Assembly: GCA_036365455.1 (NCBI GenBank)
Contig: JAWQUS010000017.1
Span: forward strand, 9,610,001 to 9,674,000
DNA from: Macrosoma leucophasiata
Lineage: Eukaryota; Arthropoda; Insecta; Lepidoptera; Hedylidae
DNA: 64,000 bases
Direction: 5' to 3'
Position 1 is the first letter of the stretch, and every line of letters starts with the position of its first letter. Shown here piece by piece: positions 32,171-43,857 of this stretch. The notes beneath the pieces are model-generated. The model was not told the origin of the DNA and ran no database searches. It saw nothing but the letters and a program-made list of their open reading frames with translations. Position numbers and translations under genes: made by a program.

Positions 32171-32415
32171 TGGAAGTGGCAAACAAGCATGCAGTTCACA
32201 GTGATGTTAAGTGATGACTGCCTATAGACACCCACAAAAAGACCAAGGTCAAAATGCAGATGTGTTACCACTCCTGAGGCCTAAGGTGTTATGCCTCTGT
32301 GCCGGAAATTACAGGTCCGTAATACAATAGTGCTGAACACTACCATTTAGCGGCAAGTATATTATAGGTAATGCGGTGGTGCCTACGCCCGCGAACTCCA
32401 TCACTGGAGTTCTTC
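32171..32415 (-). mobile_element. Metulj-like SINE, with small deletions
   Basis: Reverse copy: ATGGAAGTGGCAAACAAGCA, GCCGGAAATTACAGGTCCGT, then a jump to AATAGTGCTGAACACTACC. It ends in a damaged GGAGTTCTTCC. Confidence 0.72.
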
Positions 32416-32449
32416 CAAAAACTTCCTTCTCTACCTACGGCTGCACAAA

Positions 32450-32582
32450 TGATTATTTCGCATAACGATTATTTCACATAACAAATAAAACGTTTAACGA
32501 TTAAATCAAATTACAATTATTTCGCATAATTATTATTTCGCATAAAGGTTATTTGACATAACGGTTATTTCGCATAACAATT
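32450..32582. repeat. Degenerate tandem ATTATTTCGCATAAC repeat
   Basis: Six or so variants of 'ATTATTTCGCATAAC' at about 20-base spacing, like a small satellite tract. Confidence 0.65.
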
Positions 32583-33670
32583 GCGCACACTGACGCAGTG
32601 TAATTGTAGCGTAACCTGCGCAACATCGTTTTAACACTCGCTAGAGAAATAAGAGCTAAGATTCATTTTTACTTTTTTATCAACTACTTTCAGGGTGTGC
32701 GTTAATAAGAAATGCACTGAAAACGATACTCATTTTGTGAGGTAAAATGAACGGAGGCGTTTCATTTCATTTATGTTCAATGTATCTTACATTAGTTATT
32801 AAAGAATAAAATAAACAACTCACTTGCTTTCTTCTCTCATTTGCCACATAAAATATGAACATAAATGAAATGAAATTCGATTTGAAATATGAACATATTA
32901 TATTTTATATCAGGCTCGTTGAACCATTACAGACATGTTACTTAATTAACTAAAACGACGCATAGGTATCATCGTTTACTTTGGAATGACTTCGGACTTT
33001 GAGGGTATTTGGCAATAAATAGCATACGAGATCCTTCCAGGTTCCTTTGCATGTTTCGGGTAATGTTTAAATTTTTCCTCAATTTCGTTTGTTTCCATGT
33101 CAAAGATACACCTTAATTGCAAGAGGAAAACGATATTTAACATAGATTATATTTAAAAATCAATAACGTTGTTGTTCCTTTACATCCGAGGATCATTTGT
33201 TTGGTGAATAATGTACCTATTATTAAATCCCTAGCAACTTGTACTGTTTGAACGGGCATTACTGATAATGCAGACCCTTCAACTGTTCACCGTGCTTTGT
33301 TTCCGATCTTCCCTTGGGGATATTTTAGATATAAACCTAGTTCACAACATAATAAAATTACTAGTGTTGTCCCTTTGACTTACAAATCCATTTTCCAAAT
33401 AACTAAAAAGATATAAAGAATTGTACATTCCAAGAATCGGTCAATCTTCGACTATTGTCATTTCGCGAATCAGTCATTCCTAGACTGAACCAAATAAAGT
33501 GGCATATTTTTATTGAAGCATGCGGTTTACATGGATAGTAAATGAGGAAACTTGAAAACTCCACAAAGTACTGTGCAAAAATGTTGAAGTTGAATGTATT
33601 GTCACTCTTGTGGGCTAAATTGGCATGGGTTTGGCTCTGTAACAGAAATTAAGCGATCATAAAATATTTT
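32583..33670. other. Intergenic, no feature recognised
   Basis: About 1.1 kb without gene or named repeat. TTCATTTCATTTATGTTCA at 32762 has an inverted partner, TGAACATAAATGAAATGAA, near 32857. Confidence 0.35.
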
Positions 33671-34138
33671 CACTGGTGGTAGAGCTCCAGTGACGGAGCT
33701 GGCGGGCGTAGGCACCACCGCATTACCTAATATATTTGCCGCTAAATGATAGTGTTCAGTACAATCGTGTTCCGGTCAGGTGGTAATGTTCGGCCCTGTA
33801 ATTTCCGGCACAGAGGCATTAGGTCTCAGGAGTGGTAACGCATCTGCATTTTGCCCCTGGTCTTTATATGAGTGTCTATAGGTTGCAGTCATCGCGGGCG
33901 TAGGCACCACCGCATTGCCTAATATACTTGCCGCTAAACGGTAGTGTTCAGTACAATCGTGTTCCGGTCAGGTGGTAATGTTTGGTCCAGTAAATTCCGG
34001 CACAGAGGCATTGGGCCTCAGGAGTAATAACGTATCCGCATTAAGACCCTGGTCTTTGTATGAGTGTCTATAGGCTGCAGTCATCACTTAACATCAATGT
34101 GAAATGCATGCTTGTTTGCCACTTCCATTACATTAAAA
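33671..34138 (+). mobile_element. Tandem pair of Metulj-like SINEs
   Basis: The first unit has the SINE head but breaks off at GGTTGCAGTCATCG. The second starts at CGCGGGCGTAGGCACCACCG, lacking the first 40 bases, and continues to the A-tail. The shared parts are about 192 bases apart and share variants (AGTACAATCGTGTTCCGG), which points to local duplication rather than two insertions. Confidence 0.8.
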
Positions 34139-35019
34139 AAAATCATTTTAGAATAATAGGTTTTGTACAAGCACGGGAAACACGAATTAATAAGACATTT
34201 TCTAAGACTTATTACCTACTTAATGTTTGGACTTTGGAAGTTTAAGTGAGCTTATTTAATTCGTTGATTCCTGATAAGTCGCGTGAATTTTCCTTATTAA
34301 TAAACCGAGACATAATACATTAATAGACCGAGATTTACCTTGTAAGTTAAATGTGTTTGAGAAAAATATCCAAACATTTTAAAAACCTAAGATCTGCAAT
34401 TGAATTTCAGAGCTTTGAATGAATTATTGAGATAAAAAAATAGATAAGCACATATCTGAAGCGTCGACTCGTCTTAAAGTTGAAGTTAAACATAAAAGAT
34501 ACATAAACTCCAAACTTGAAGACGGCGACGCGGACGTTTAGTTTAAAATTATTTTCTATCCGCCTAAGATCTAAAATCTAACTTTTCAAAGTCTAGCCTT
34601 GCTGGATCCTGTGATATCGTTAAGAAAGAGTTTAATTTCTAAAGTTTCTATTTATTGTTATTTTATAGTTTGTTATTATTTGTTAACTACCGTGGATATG
34701 CATAGTAAAAGATGTGGCAGATTGTGTTAATCGAGTTTAATCGTCATAGCCGTAGATGCACATTTAAGCTCAAAAAATTGGAGGTCAGCGTGGCAGCGAG
34801 GCGATGTTATGAAGTTACACATGGCAATCTTGTCACAATCCCTTTAATAGCCAAGGATCAATTCTTTCTATGACACACTCACGTGCAATTTAGATCATCG
34901 TACCACACGAAATAGGTGCGTTCTGAAAAAAATCCTCATTTCACAGCTATACCTTGCCCTTTACCTTCCCAGATCGAGTTCTGTCTGATGGTGGGTCAAA
35001 AGTCTTAGGAATCGGCGTG
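34139..35019. other. Intergenic, no feature recognised
   Basis: No gene or repeat recognised. Confidence 0.35.
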
Positions 35020-35150
35020 CATGTATGAAGAGAATGATGAAGGTAGACGAGACACGAGAGGTTTGTCTGAACCGGGATATCTGGCGCTCTACACTCTCTG
35101 CCTACCCCGTTAGGGACCTGGCGTGAAGATACATACATACATACATACCT
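35020..35150 (+). mobile_element. TACA-tailed SINE
   Basis: GCATGTATGAAGAGAATGAT, GTAGACGAGACACGAGAGG, CGGGATATCTGGCGCTCTAC, CCCGTTAGGGACCTGGCGTG and a tail of (CATA)n. This is the clearest copy of the family also seen at 17060-17249. Confidence 0.7.
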
Positions 35151-35350
35151 TGCCCATTTTGAACGTCCTCGGTGGATAAGCAACATTGATAATTATATTT
35201 TTTTATTTGTATTTTAACATCTATGTCTATTATTGTCCCGTAAATAATGTATGTATTATACTTAGGTACATGTGATAATATTGATAAGTATCTAATATAA
35301 GGAATACAAAGTCAATAGGTATTGAGGAGAGATATCTACCGAATACAAAG
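35151..35350. other. Intergenic, no feature recognised
   Basis: AT-rich. Confidence 0.3.
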
Positions 35351-35410
35351 AATTTCAGGGACTGGATGCCAAGACCCTTTAGGGTAGGCGTGTAGCGCCA
35401 AGTATTCCAG
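35351..35410 (-). repeat. TACA-tailed SINE fragment
   Basis: GACCCTTTAGGGTAGGCGTG and TAGCGCCAAGTATTCC match the SINE middle in reverse. Confidence 0.4.
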
Positions 35411-35656
35411 AACTTACAAACCTTTCGTTTATTATCTCTCAGAAATATAACAGTGCAATATGTATATTATGTACTATAATGACAATTTTTATTTGCGAAT
35501 GCTTTGCAACTTTTATATTTTCCATTACAACGCAAAGAATGATGGTCAGAGAAAGATGTATAACCTGTCTTTTGTGCATGAAAGAATAATGGCTGGTTAT
35601 TTAATAATATAGTCAATGTATAAAATTATTGGATTATTGAAAAATTATACATACGT

Positions 35657-35957
35657 ATTACTGCCTCGGGAGCCTAGTGGTAGCAGGCCACTACTACTAC
35701 GCTGAGGTCCTGGGTTCGATTCCCGGGTAGGGGGTTTTCAGAGATAATGGTGTAAGGTCCATTATCTCTTTCCATTTTCTGGATATTTCCCAGTACCTCG
35801 AAGTTTGGTAATGTGCCCGGAGATGTCAACAGGCTCGCCACCTGTTGTAACATGGGCCAAAACGTAACCGGCGAATCGTGGGTGTGTGCATGTATGCTTG
35901 AATGCATGCATTTACCTCTGCCTACCCCTTCGGGGATTACAGGCGTGAAGTTACGTA
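35657..35957 (+). mobile_element. tRNA-derived SINE, full length
   Basis: Reference copy. The tRNA-like head has an A box in CCTAGTGGTAGCAGG and a B box, GGGTTCGATTCCCGG. The body contains TTATCTCTTTCCATTTTCTG, AGTTTGGTAATGTGCCCGGA, GTAACCGGCGAATCGTGGGT and CCCCTTCGGGGATTACAGGC, ending GTGAAGTTACGTA. It is non-coding; the short frames over it are chance. Confidence 0.8.
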
Positions 35958-36714
35958 TACATACGTTCTTTAGACTGAGATTTTTCAATTCATTATTTAG
36001 AATTTGTAATTAATCGTTATAAAATAAACCAATCTATGTGGTACACACGTAGGTATTTGTAAACTTTATACTTCAATGGTATGAGAAGATTTATTGTGCA
36101 TCACACTCACCCTTCGGATCTTGACTGTGATAGATAGTCCTACATAGGTACAAGTAAATGAGAAAAGTGGAAGACGATTTTACCTATTATGTATCCTAAA
36201 ACATGCATATCCTACTTAACTTTTTTATATTTTTATTTTTAAATGTCGCCTAATCATGAACCTATAATATTACAGTACCTGGTTGACCTAGCTTCGCTCC
36301 GTAGCGATTAGTATGAATTGCATATACGACTAACGTTAGTAGACTAATGGTTCTTCTATTCATCAATAGATGGCGTTAGTCATCGGTTATGAAGAAAATT
36401 TATTATTAACTTGGAACCGAGCTTTTCTTGGACCTGGAACCTAAATAAATCGATTTCTTGACCCGAAAAACCCCTAATCTGTAAGTTTCAAGAAAATCTT
36501 TTTAGCCGTTTCCGAGAAAGGTATTAGATATCGCTCGTTTAAAGGTATTAGATATCCTATAGCATTGCAAAGCATTTCACTAACTCAATGTATAACACTC
36601 AATGTATCAGCTAAAATGCTTTGAAATACACCGACATTCTTTAAATTTATACCGTGCTCTTCTTATATTACAGATCTTGAACCTACTTATTATTTTTCTG
36701 ACATTTACGTTCTT
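35958..36714. other. Intergenic, no feature recognised
   Basis: GTATTAGATATCG-type words repeat at 36520-36555. Otherwise nothing. Confidence 0.35.
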
Positions 36715-36996
36715 TTTTTTATCTCATAAAAGTGGCAAACAAGCGTGCAGTTGACATTGATGTTAAGTGATGACTGCAGCCTATAGACACCCACACAATG
36801 ACCAGAGGCAAATTGCAGATGCGCTGCCACTCCTGAGGCATTAGGTGTTATGCCTCTGTGCCGGAAATTACAGGGCCGTACATTACCACCTGACTGGAAC
36901 ACGATAGTGCTGAACACTACCATTTAGCGGCAAGTATATTAGGTAATGCGGTGGTGCCTACGTCCACGAGCTCCGTCACTGGAGCTCTACCACTAA
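36715..36996 (-). mobile_element. Metulj-like SINE, full length
   Basis: Reverse copy from AAAGTGGCAAACAAGCGTGC to GAGCTCTACCACTAAAA. It is close to the consensus. Confidence 0.8.
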
Positions 36997-37059
36997 AACT
37001 TCAAATCAGAGATACATATTGATAAAAATAGTACCTTATTCTCTATTCTTGTAGGTTAT

Positions 37060-38080
37060 TTTATTGTCTATTCTTGTTGAATATAACCGGAACTTTAGAG
37101 TTCAATTTCATTGCAAAAAAAAAATAGGCCTGTACACATATTCTCTCCCTATACGATCTCGAGGTGTGAGACAGGGAGATGTCATATCTCCGAAACTGTT
37201 CACCGCTGCATTGGAAGATGTCTTCAAGCTTCTGGACTGGAACGGACTCGGCATCAACATTAACGGCGAGTACATCTCCCACCTCCGATTTGCGGATGAT
37301 ATCGTAGTCATGGCTGAGACCCTGGAAGACCTTGGCACAATGCTCTTTGGCCTCAGTAGGGCCTCCCAACGAGTGGGCCTTAAAATGAACATGGACAAGA
37401 CAAAAATTATGTCGAATGTCCTTGTTATGCCCACTCCTGTTATGGTCGAGGGTACTACACTCGAAGTTGTTGACGATTACGTATACCTGGGACAAACGGT
37501 CCAGTTAGGTAGGTCCAACTTCGAGAAAGAGGTCAATCGCCGAATCCAACTCGGATGGGCAGCGTTCGGGAAGCTGCGTTATATCTTCTCGTCCAATTTA
37601 CCGCAGTGTCTGAAGAAGAAGGTCTTTGACCAGTGTGTGTTGCCAGTGATGACATACGGAACAGAAACGTGGTCGCTCACTATGGGCCTCATAAGAAGGC
37701 TCAAGGTCACTCAGAGAGCTATGGAGAGGGCTATGCTCGGAGTTACTCTGCGAGATCGAATCAGAAATGAGGAGATCCGCATGAGGACCAAAGTAACCGA
37801 CATAGCCCATCGAATAGCGAAACTCAAGTGGCAGTGGGCAGGGCACATAGCTCGCAGAACTGACGGCCGTTGGGGCAGAAGAGTTCTAGAGTGGCGACCG
37901 CGTACCGGAAGACGAAGCGTAGGCAGGCCCCCCACGAGGTGGACCGACGACCTGGTGAAGGTCGCGGGCAATCGTTGGATGAGGGCGGCCCAGGACCGTT
38001 CGTTGTGGCATTCTTTGGGGGAGGCCTTTGTCCAGCAGTGGACGTCTTTGGGCTGAAATGATGATGATGATGATGATACG
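37060..38080 (+). mobile_element. RTE-clade LINE, 5' truncated, RT frame open
   Basis: An uninterrupted 330-codon frame (37064-38056) carries the distal reverse-transcriptase part of RTE elements: RGVRQGDVISPKLFTAALED, LRFADDIVVM with intact catalytic FADD, and DDYVYLGQ. The C-terminal region has TYGTETW, QWAGHIARR, GRPPTRWTDD and FVQQWTSLG. The stop is followed by a (TGA)n/(ATG)n tail at 38057-38079, typical of RTE 3' ends. The endonuclease and proximal RT are missing, so it cannot move. The unbroken frame suggests a recent insertion. Its 3' end is shared with the SINEs at 2709-3005 and 20243-20680. Confidence 0.92.
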
Positions 38081-38171
38081 ATCTCAAGAGTTTTCTCTTA
38101 TTGTGGATTTTTGGTGGTAAATACAAATAGTAGCAATAGCAATGCCATTCGAATAATTTAATAAAAAAAAT

Positions 38172-38526
38172 TAACTGCCTCAGTAGCGTAGTGGTAGCAG
38201 GCCACTACTATTACGCTGGAGGTCCTGGGTTCGATTCCCGGGTCAGGGATTATCAGAGATAACGGTTTAAAAAAAAATTCTTTATCTCTGCTTCTATTGG
38301 GATCTTTCCATTTTCTGGAAGTTGCCCAGTACATCTCTATTGCTCATCTCCGGGCACATTACCAAACTCCGGGGGAGTTTGGTAATGTGCCCGGAGATGG
38401 CAACAGGTTCGCCACCTGTTACATGGGCCAAAACTTAACCGGCGAGTCGTGGGTGTTTGCATGTATGATTGAATGCATGCATTTACCTCTGCCTACCCCT
38501 TCGGGGATTACAGGCGTGAAGTTACG
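38172..38526 (+). mobile_element. tRNA-derived SINE with inserted palindrome
   Basis: Full-length copy with head ACTGCCTCAGTAGCGTAGTG and B box GGGTTCGATTCCCGG, ending GTGAAGTTACGTA. Compared with 35657-35957 it carries about 50 extra bases that form a perfect hairpin (38345-38399). Confidence 0.8.
38345..38399. repeat. Perfect 26-bp-arm hairpin within a SINE
   Basis: 38345-38370 is the reverse complement of 38374-38399 with GGG between. The right arm is normal SINE sequence (GGAGTTTGGTAATGTGCCCG), so the left arm is an inverted copy of it. Confidence 0.92.
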
Positions 38527-38805
38527 TAATTTAATAAATTTACTGACGAAATACAATAAGTTGTACCTACTTAAACAATGAGTTGTTTCAGTTTACTGTC
38601 GCGTTGACTGTCTCCTACAGGAATCTATGTACGATGGACACACAATAGCGAGCAAATAATAAGCGACAGCTATAAATGGGCTTTAGATACTCCTTTGTTT
38701 TGACTGCGGGCGTGGGCATAAGATATCACGTGTCGCGTGTCTAGGCATTTAATGATCTCCGGTGTTCCAGGAAAAAAAAAAAACCTAATCCGGAAAGATA
38801 ATGAA
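38527..38805. other. Intergenic, no feature recognised
   Basis: Nothing identified. Confidence 0.3.
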
Positions 38806-38880
38806 ATTGAGTAGCCGAGCGGTTAAAGGGCTTGTTGTGTGAGCTTTAGGGTTTAGTTCGATTCACGGCTAATATTAACA
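38806..38880 (+). repeat. tRNA-like sequence (Ser/Leu type), probable SINE head
   Basis: GTAGCCGAGCGGTTAAAGGG resembles the A-box/D-arm of serine or leucine tRNAs. TTTAGTTCGATTCACGGCTA resembles the B box and 3' acceptor; TAGCCG pairs with CGGCTA. The variable arm and anticodon stem do not fold well. Confidence 0.5.
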
Positions 38881-39605
38881 TTTGGTGTTTATTATCTTTA
38901 TAAAGACTGTGAATGTTAGTTTATAGAAGAATAAAAAGAAGAGGAATATACCTATTAAAGTCATAAACTTTTTTGAAGAAATTAATTGATTGCTTAGATT
39001 TATTTTGTTTGTTTTGACTGTAGAATTGAATTGCATGATAGTTTAACTAAGTCGCAGATAGCAGATGTCTACTGGCACACTTTTATTTCGTTTCGCGAAA
39101 ACGAATAAAAAACGAGGCAACAAAAGGCAGGAGACTTGAATACTTACCTATTTTTTTTGTTGGATAAATGCGAAAGAACGAACGAGATATTGAAGTACAC
39201 ACCCGACTGCGCACTCTCCTGCTGATGAGCTTATTTGTACAAACAAATGTACAAAAGAAGGCTTAATACACGTAGACATACACACACAGGATAGAGTATT
39301 TGGTTACGTGACAATTTCTACTAAATCGCATTACCCGTAAGCCGCGTTAAGGAACATACTACGACACTACGCTTCATTTGATGATTAATCACCAGTAAGA
39401 CTTTATTTCATTTATGTCGATCATCGATTGAGTCTGGCAAATTAACATGTTTGTATAAAGTGTAAGTATTGTAAATAAAATATAATAAATCAATGTCAAA
39501 ATACTGAAGGTGTTTTATTGTTACGAAAATCTATGTGTAGAGTACTTAGGTACCGCGAAATAAACATTGCAAGTCTATTTAACTATAGAGAAAAGATTGG
39601 ACTTT
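38881..39605. other. Intergenic, no feature recognised
   Basis: TCGTTTCGCGAAAACGA near 39088 is palindromic. No gene or named repeat. Confidence 0.35.
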
Positions 39606-39882
39606 TTACTGGTGGTAGAGCTCCAGTGACGGAGCTCGCGGGTGTAGGCACCACCGCATTACCTAATATACTTGCCGCTAAATGGTTGTGTTCAGCACTA
39701 TCGTGTCCCGGTCAGGTGGTAATGTATGGCTTTGTAATTTCCGGCACAGAGGCCACAGGCAACACCTTAAGCCCTTACATTTTGACCTTGGTCTTTGTGT
39801 AAGTGTCTATAGTATCTGCAGTCATCACTAAACATCAATGTAAACTGCAAGCTTGTCTGCCACTCCCATTTCATAAAAAAAG
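39606..39882 (+). mobile_element. Metulj-like SINE with small internal rearrangement
   Basis: TTACTGGTGGTAGAGCTCCA to TGCCACTCCCATTTCATAAA. The ATGCCTCAGGAGTGG part is replaced by CACAGGCAACACC. Confidence 0.75.
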
Positions 39883-39934
39883 ACAGAAAACTAAAGTTCA
39901 TAGACAGACGCAGTAACGATCCATCTGGATTATT

Positions 39935-40100
39935 TTGCGGTAGTGAAGTGGTAAACATGTAGTACACATTGATGGTATGATGACTGTAGCCTATAGACAT
40001 TTACAGCAAAATCAGAGGTCTAAATGCAGATGAGTGACAACGCATCTGCATTCTCACCTACCCCTGAGGCCTTATCTGTGACAGTTATTACGGGGCTATT
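39935..40100 (-). repeat. Diverged Metulj-like SINE fragment
   Basis: CGGTAGTGAAGTGGTAAACA, GTACACATTGATGGTATGAT, AGCCTATAGACATTTACA, then CCCTGAGGCCTTATCTGTGA. Heavily changed. Confidence 0.5.
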
Positions 40101-40124
40101 ATTACTATTATTATTTAGGCTATT

Positions 40125-40175
40125 ATTATTTCATGTACGTACCCACGATTCACCAGTTACGTTTTATCCCGTGAA
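40125..40175 (-). repeat. tRNA-SINE body fragment
   Basis: ACCCACGATTCACCAGTTAC and GTTTTATCCCGTGA match the SINE middle in reverse. Confidence 0.4.
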
Positions 40176-40206
40176 GGTAATAATATTTAGATACTTAGAG
40201 GCAAGA

Positions 40207-40556
40207 AGCGCGCATGGCCCCGCGGCTGGTGTAGATCGTAAGCGATGTACTCGGTTAAGCATTACGAGCGCGATCGGTTGTGTGATGGGTGACTGCTAGT
40301 GGCAAATTAAAATGCGCGTTTCCGTGCTTCGGACGGCAAGTTAAGCCGTCGGTCCCGGTTGCTATCGATAGATAGCATTCGTTTAACCTTGTCGGACGCC
40401 TTATGGGCGGTTTGAAAACATTTGACAGCGGGTTGGCCACTAATCCGTATCTCCACCAATCCGCATTGGAGCAGCGTGGTGTAGTTAGCTCCAGGCATCC
40501 CTCCCAAAAAGGGGAGAGACTCGTGCGCAGCAGTGGGACGTAGTGGGTTGCCATTA
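40207..40556 (+). mobile_element. 5S rRNA-derived SINE (copy 1)
   Basis: About 350 bp. The head (CCGCGGCTGGTGTAGATCGT, AAGCATTACGAGCGCGATCG, GTGATGGGTGACTGC) resembles the internal promoter part of 5S rRNA, less well preserved than in the copy at 63553-63910. The body has GCTATCGATAGATAGCATTC and CTTATGGGCGGTTTGAAAA. The 3' end is GCAGCAGTGGGACG, then GGGTTGCCATTAG. It is non-coding. Confidence 0.72.
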
Positions 40557-41027
40557 GGTATTACTTAGAGGCAAGCGTATTAACATCTCCGGGCACAAAG
40601 TCAGAGTATGGCACAGGCACGATGATTCAGTAAATTTTGAAAATAACAAGCACGAGAAGCCTTAGTGCAAATGAAGGTTATAATAATTATTGTAAAAGGT
40701 CACGTCAAAGAAATCTCCGAAGTCGCTCCATTATTCACTTGAAACAATGAAAAGTTTACAGTCCTCGGCCTCCATAATATTTACTTTTAGAAAATAACAA
40801 GCATTGTGAATATTTAGTCAAAATTTACGATAGAATTGGACGACATTAAAATATTCATCTAGGAAATCCATTCATCAAGATTATTAACATGCAACATTCA
40901 TCAAATTTAATATTATTAAATTAACAACAAATTAATCAAGGTAGAGAAAGAGAGAGAGACTTCTTGGAGTGCGTGAAAAAAACTTTAACTGTCGGGGAGG
41001 TACACTAAAACCAAATATTTTTCAAGA
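40557..41027. other. Intergenic, no feature recognised
   Basis: AT-rich. A short AACATCTCCGGGCACA at 40571 is a SINE scrap. Confidence 0.3.
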
Positions 41028-41387
41028 TACTGGCTCAGTAGCCTAGTGGTAGCAGGCCACTACTACTACGCTGGTATTTATTTATTTATTTTATTTATTT
41101 ATTTAAAGCAACTCAGGTATCCGGGGTTCGATTCCCGGGTCGGAGGATATTACAGATAACGGTGTAAAATCTTTCATCTTTGGTTCCATCGGGATTTTTA
41201 CATTTTCTGGAAGTTTCCCCTTACCTCGAAGTTTGGTAATGAGCCCGGAGATGTCAATCGGCTCGCCACCTGTTACTTGGGCCAAAACGTATCTAACCGG
41301 CGAATCGTGGGTGTTTGCATTTAGACTTGAATGCATGGATTTACCTCTACCTACCCTTTCTTTACTGTTACAGGTGTGAAGTTACGT
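41028..41387 (+). mobile_element. tRNA-derived SINE with ATTT-rich insertion in its head
   Basis: The A-box side (GTAGCCTAGTGGTAGCAGGC) and B-box side (GGGGTTCGATTCCCGGGTCG) are separated by about 45 extra bases rich in TTTATTTA. The rest matches 35657-35957 to GTGAAGTTACGT. Confidence 0.75.
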
Positions 41388-42720
41388 TTTTTCAAGATTT
41401 ATTGCCTGACTTTCTCCTTATGGCTATTATTTGAATTCGTGCCAAAGTAAAACTCTCTAGTAGTTAGGTACTAATGTGCTGTATACGCACGAGCGTTGCT
41501 GTGGACAGACAGACGAACGGACATGGTTGGAAAAGTTGGTAAGGGTTCCTTGAAGGCTACGGAACTCTAAAAAGACATATATTTTAGAGGTCAAGAAAAC
41601 GAATTTTAAAGTAACATAGTTCGTTAGGGTTTAGCAGTAAATATAGAAAGAAAATGTGTTTCAAAAATTATAAATAAAAGTGGTTTGCAGCAGTGGGGAA
41701 AAATGTTTTCTACCCATATAAATATGAATAGAAACTTCATATCGTGTTACACAATCCAATCTGTTCAGTGCATATTCCACCTTGAAGTCTGAAGTACAAT
41801 GTATCCAAGGTTTTCAATTACACCAACACCCGTTCGTAACTTAAGTAGGTACGCAACACCTTACGTGACCTTACTTAGAATGTAAATTATCCAAATTGAA
41901 GTATCAACAAAATAACGTTGAGGCCCTATACAAACAGCTCTCTAATTGCTACACGAAGATACGAGTTATTAGCTTTTTAAGTTATTAGTAGTAGTTAGTT
42001 GAATAACATGATTCTTGTCGGTATATTTTCGCTCGTCGTTCCGACCTACACGAGACAAATAATCGCTTCAGTCACAATAAACAGATATGTATGTATTTAC
42101 TGTGCTTCAGCGTTGTTATTAAGTAGGTACATATTCTCTGGTGTCGTAGAGTCCCTAACAGAGCGAGTAGGCGAGCATATTCGATCGTCACTCGTACACA
42201 GAGTACTATTATACATACTGAAATAGAGACCAATTTTCGACATCAAAGAAGGCAACAGCTCACTTACGCCATCTGGCTAGTTTGGTGTTTCGTTTTGGAA
42301 CTACATCCTAAGGTGAATAGCCCGTGCGTTGCTATTCACTGCTATTCCATTAAAAAAACAGTATTTTGGGCCGCTTCCTGTATATCTATCTGTGACGTGT
42401 ATTCCATACATCTCAACTCGATGAAAAAATCACGGAAAACGCTTAAAAAACACTCTTTAAGCAATATTACATACGACGCAATTCTTCTTCTTCTTTATAC
42501 TATGGCTTCTACCTCGGTTTGGGTAATTCTGCCAAATTCTGGTGATTAAGGAGGCACTAGACGTATGAGTTATGGCCGGTGATCTGAGGGATGTCCGGTA
42601 AGAAAGAAAATAAGTGCCACTTTAATTATTCAGCGTTTTTCTGCCTAAAACAAGACAAAGACGATCACAGTTAATTAAAGGTTAGTATCAACAGAACACA
42701 GTATTGTATTAGAACATAAA
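41388..42720. other. Intergenic, no gene recognised
   Basis: A scrap of the GGTTCCGTA repeat (GGTTCCTTGAAGGCTACGGA, 41545-41570) and nothing else I can name. The open frames at 41999-42226 and 42295-42549 lack family features. Confidence 0.35.
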
Positions 42721-43323
42721 CTACAATCTAATATTATTTACATGTATACATTTACCAAGGGTATATACAAGGGGAGAATTCACCATCATGAGCAGTGAGT
42801 TTAAACATGTAGGACGGGGGATTTTAAGAGGAAGAAGGGAGTGTAGGGAGACTTGGTTAAGGGGACAATTGAAAAATAGATGGTCAGGGGTTCCTTCATC
42901 TAACCCACATTCACAAATAGAACTATCCCTAATCCTTAACTTGTGGAGAAAAACAGGCGAACACACATGGCCCATACGTAAACGGCATATAGTAGAGCAA
43001 GACCTCTTGTCAAGTTTCCGGAATTTACAAAACCATGGTTTAGGGGGGATAAAGGGTTGTATTGATCCATAAAGCTTGCCTTTTATTAATTTAGTTCGCT
43101 CCCACTCTTTCTGCCAATCTTGCATTACTTGGAGAGTAGCTACTGATTTAAGGTCATTACAAAATATAGAATTATAATTACTGCAACCATTTTCAATAGC
43201 CAACTTCGCACATTGGTCTGCCATTTCGTTTCCGATGATACCACAGTGACTAGGTATGTACCACGTCTGACAACATAATGAATGAACTTCAATGAACATT
43301 ATTGGAACAAATATGCGCGCCAT
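42721..43323 (-). pseudogene. LINE RNase H and C-terminal fragment (I/R1/Jockey group)
   Basis: An open frame of 200 codons. It holds the end of an RNase H domain, WYIPSHCGIIGNEMADQCAK (conserved His and Asp), then a linker (DWQKEW, CRLRMGHV) and a C-terminal zinc-knuckle-like CECGLDEGTPDHLFFNCP. Such RNase H domains occur at the end of ORF2 in I-, R1- and some Jockey-type LINEs. The RT is absent. The initial 15 residues probably belong to flanking DNA. Confidence 0.8.
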
Positions 43324-43849
43324 CTGTTGTTACGTGTAAGAAACGTTCACTTGCCCTTACATTGATATGATGGCCATCGCATTAGTACTAAGTTTAAACA
43401 CCCTGTCACTCGTACCTACATCGTTACGTGAGTCAGATGTAATGCGTTAGTTGAATTACTCACTCGTTTAGTTACTTTTCATTTTCTTTTCTAGTGTCAA
43501 AAATACAATTCGAGAAAAAGATACATAAAGGTTAAGTTACTTTCACCTACTAGGTACCTATACGCTGAATTATTTAAAAATAACCAAGTTTAATGAGTTT
43601 TCTACTTTTTTTGTGCATTTGCAGTTTTCTACTTTATCCTACATCATGTAGGTACCTTAGAAAAGTAACTGAGTTACTTTATGTGTGAGCACCTCTTCTG
43701 ATAAAAAAAAACATGAAGTAGGTAAAATTTTTTGCTACGTCAATAAGAAATCAAATCGCTAATGCCATTTCTAAGTAAATTTTGACCATTTTGAAAGATA
43801 ATGAGTTTTCGCTTTACAGGGACGATTTATCATTTTAAAAGGATCAAGA
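43324..43849. other. Intergenic, no feature recognised
   Basis: AT-rich spacer. Confidence 0.35.
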
Positions 43850-43857
43850 GGTTAGAT

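Noticed and set aside
37061..38126. Several minus-strand open frames of 80-144 codons
   Set aside because: They are shadows of the RTE reverse-transcriptase frame on the plus strand.
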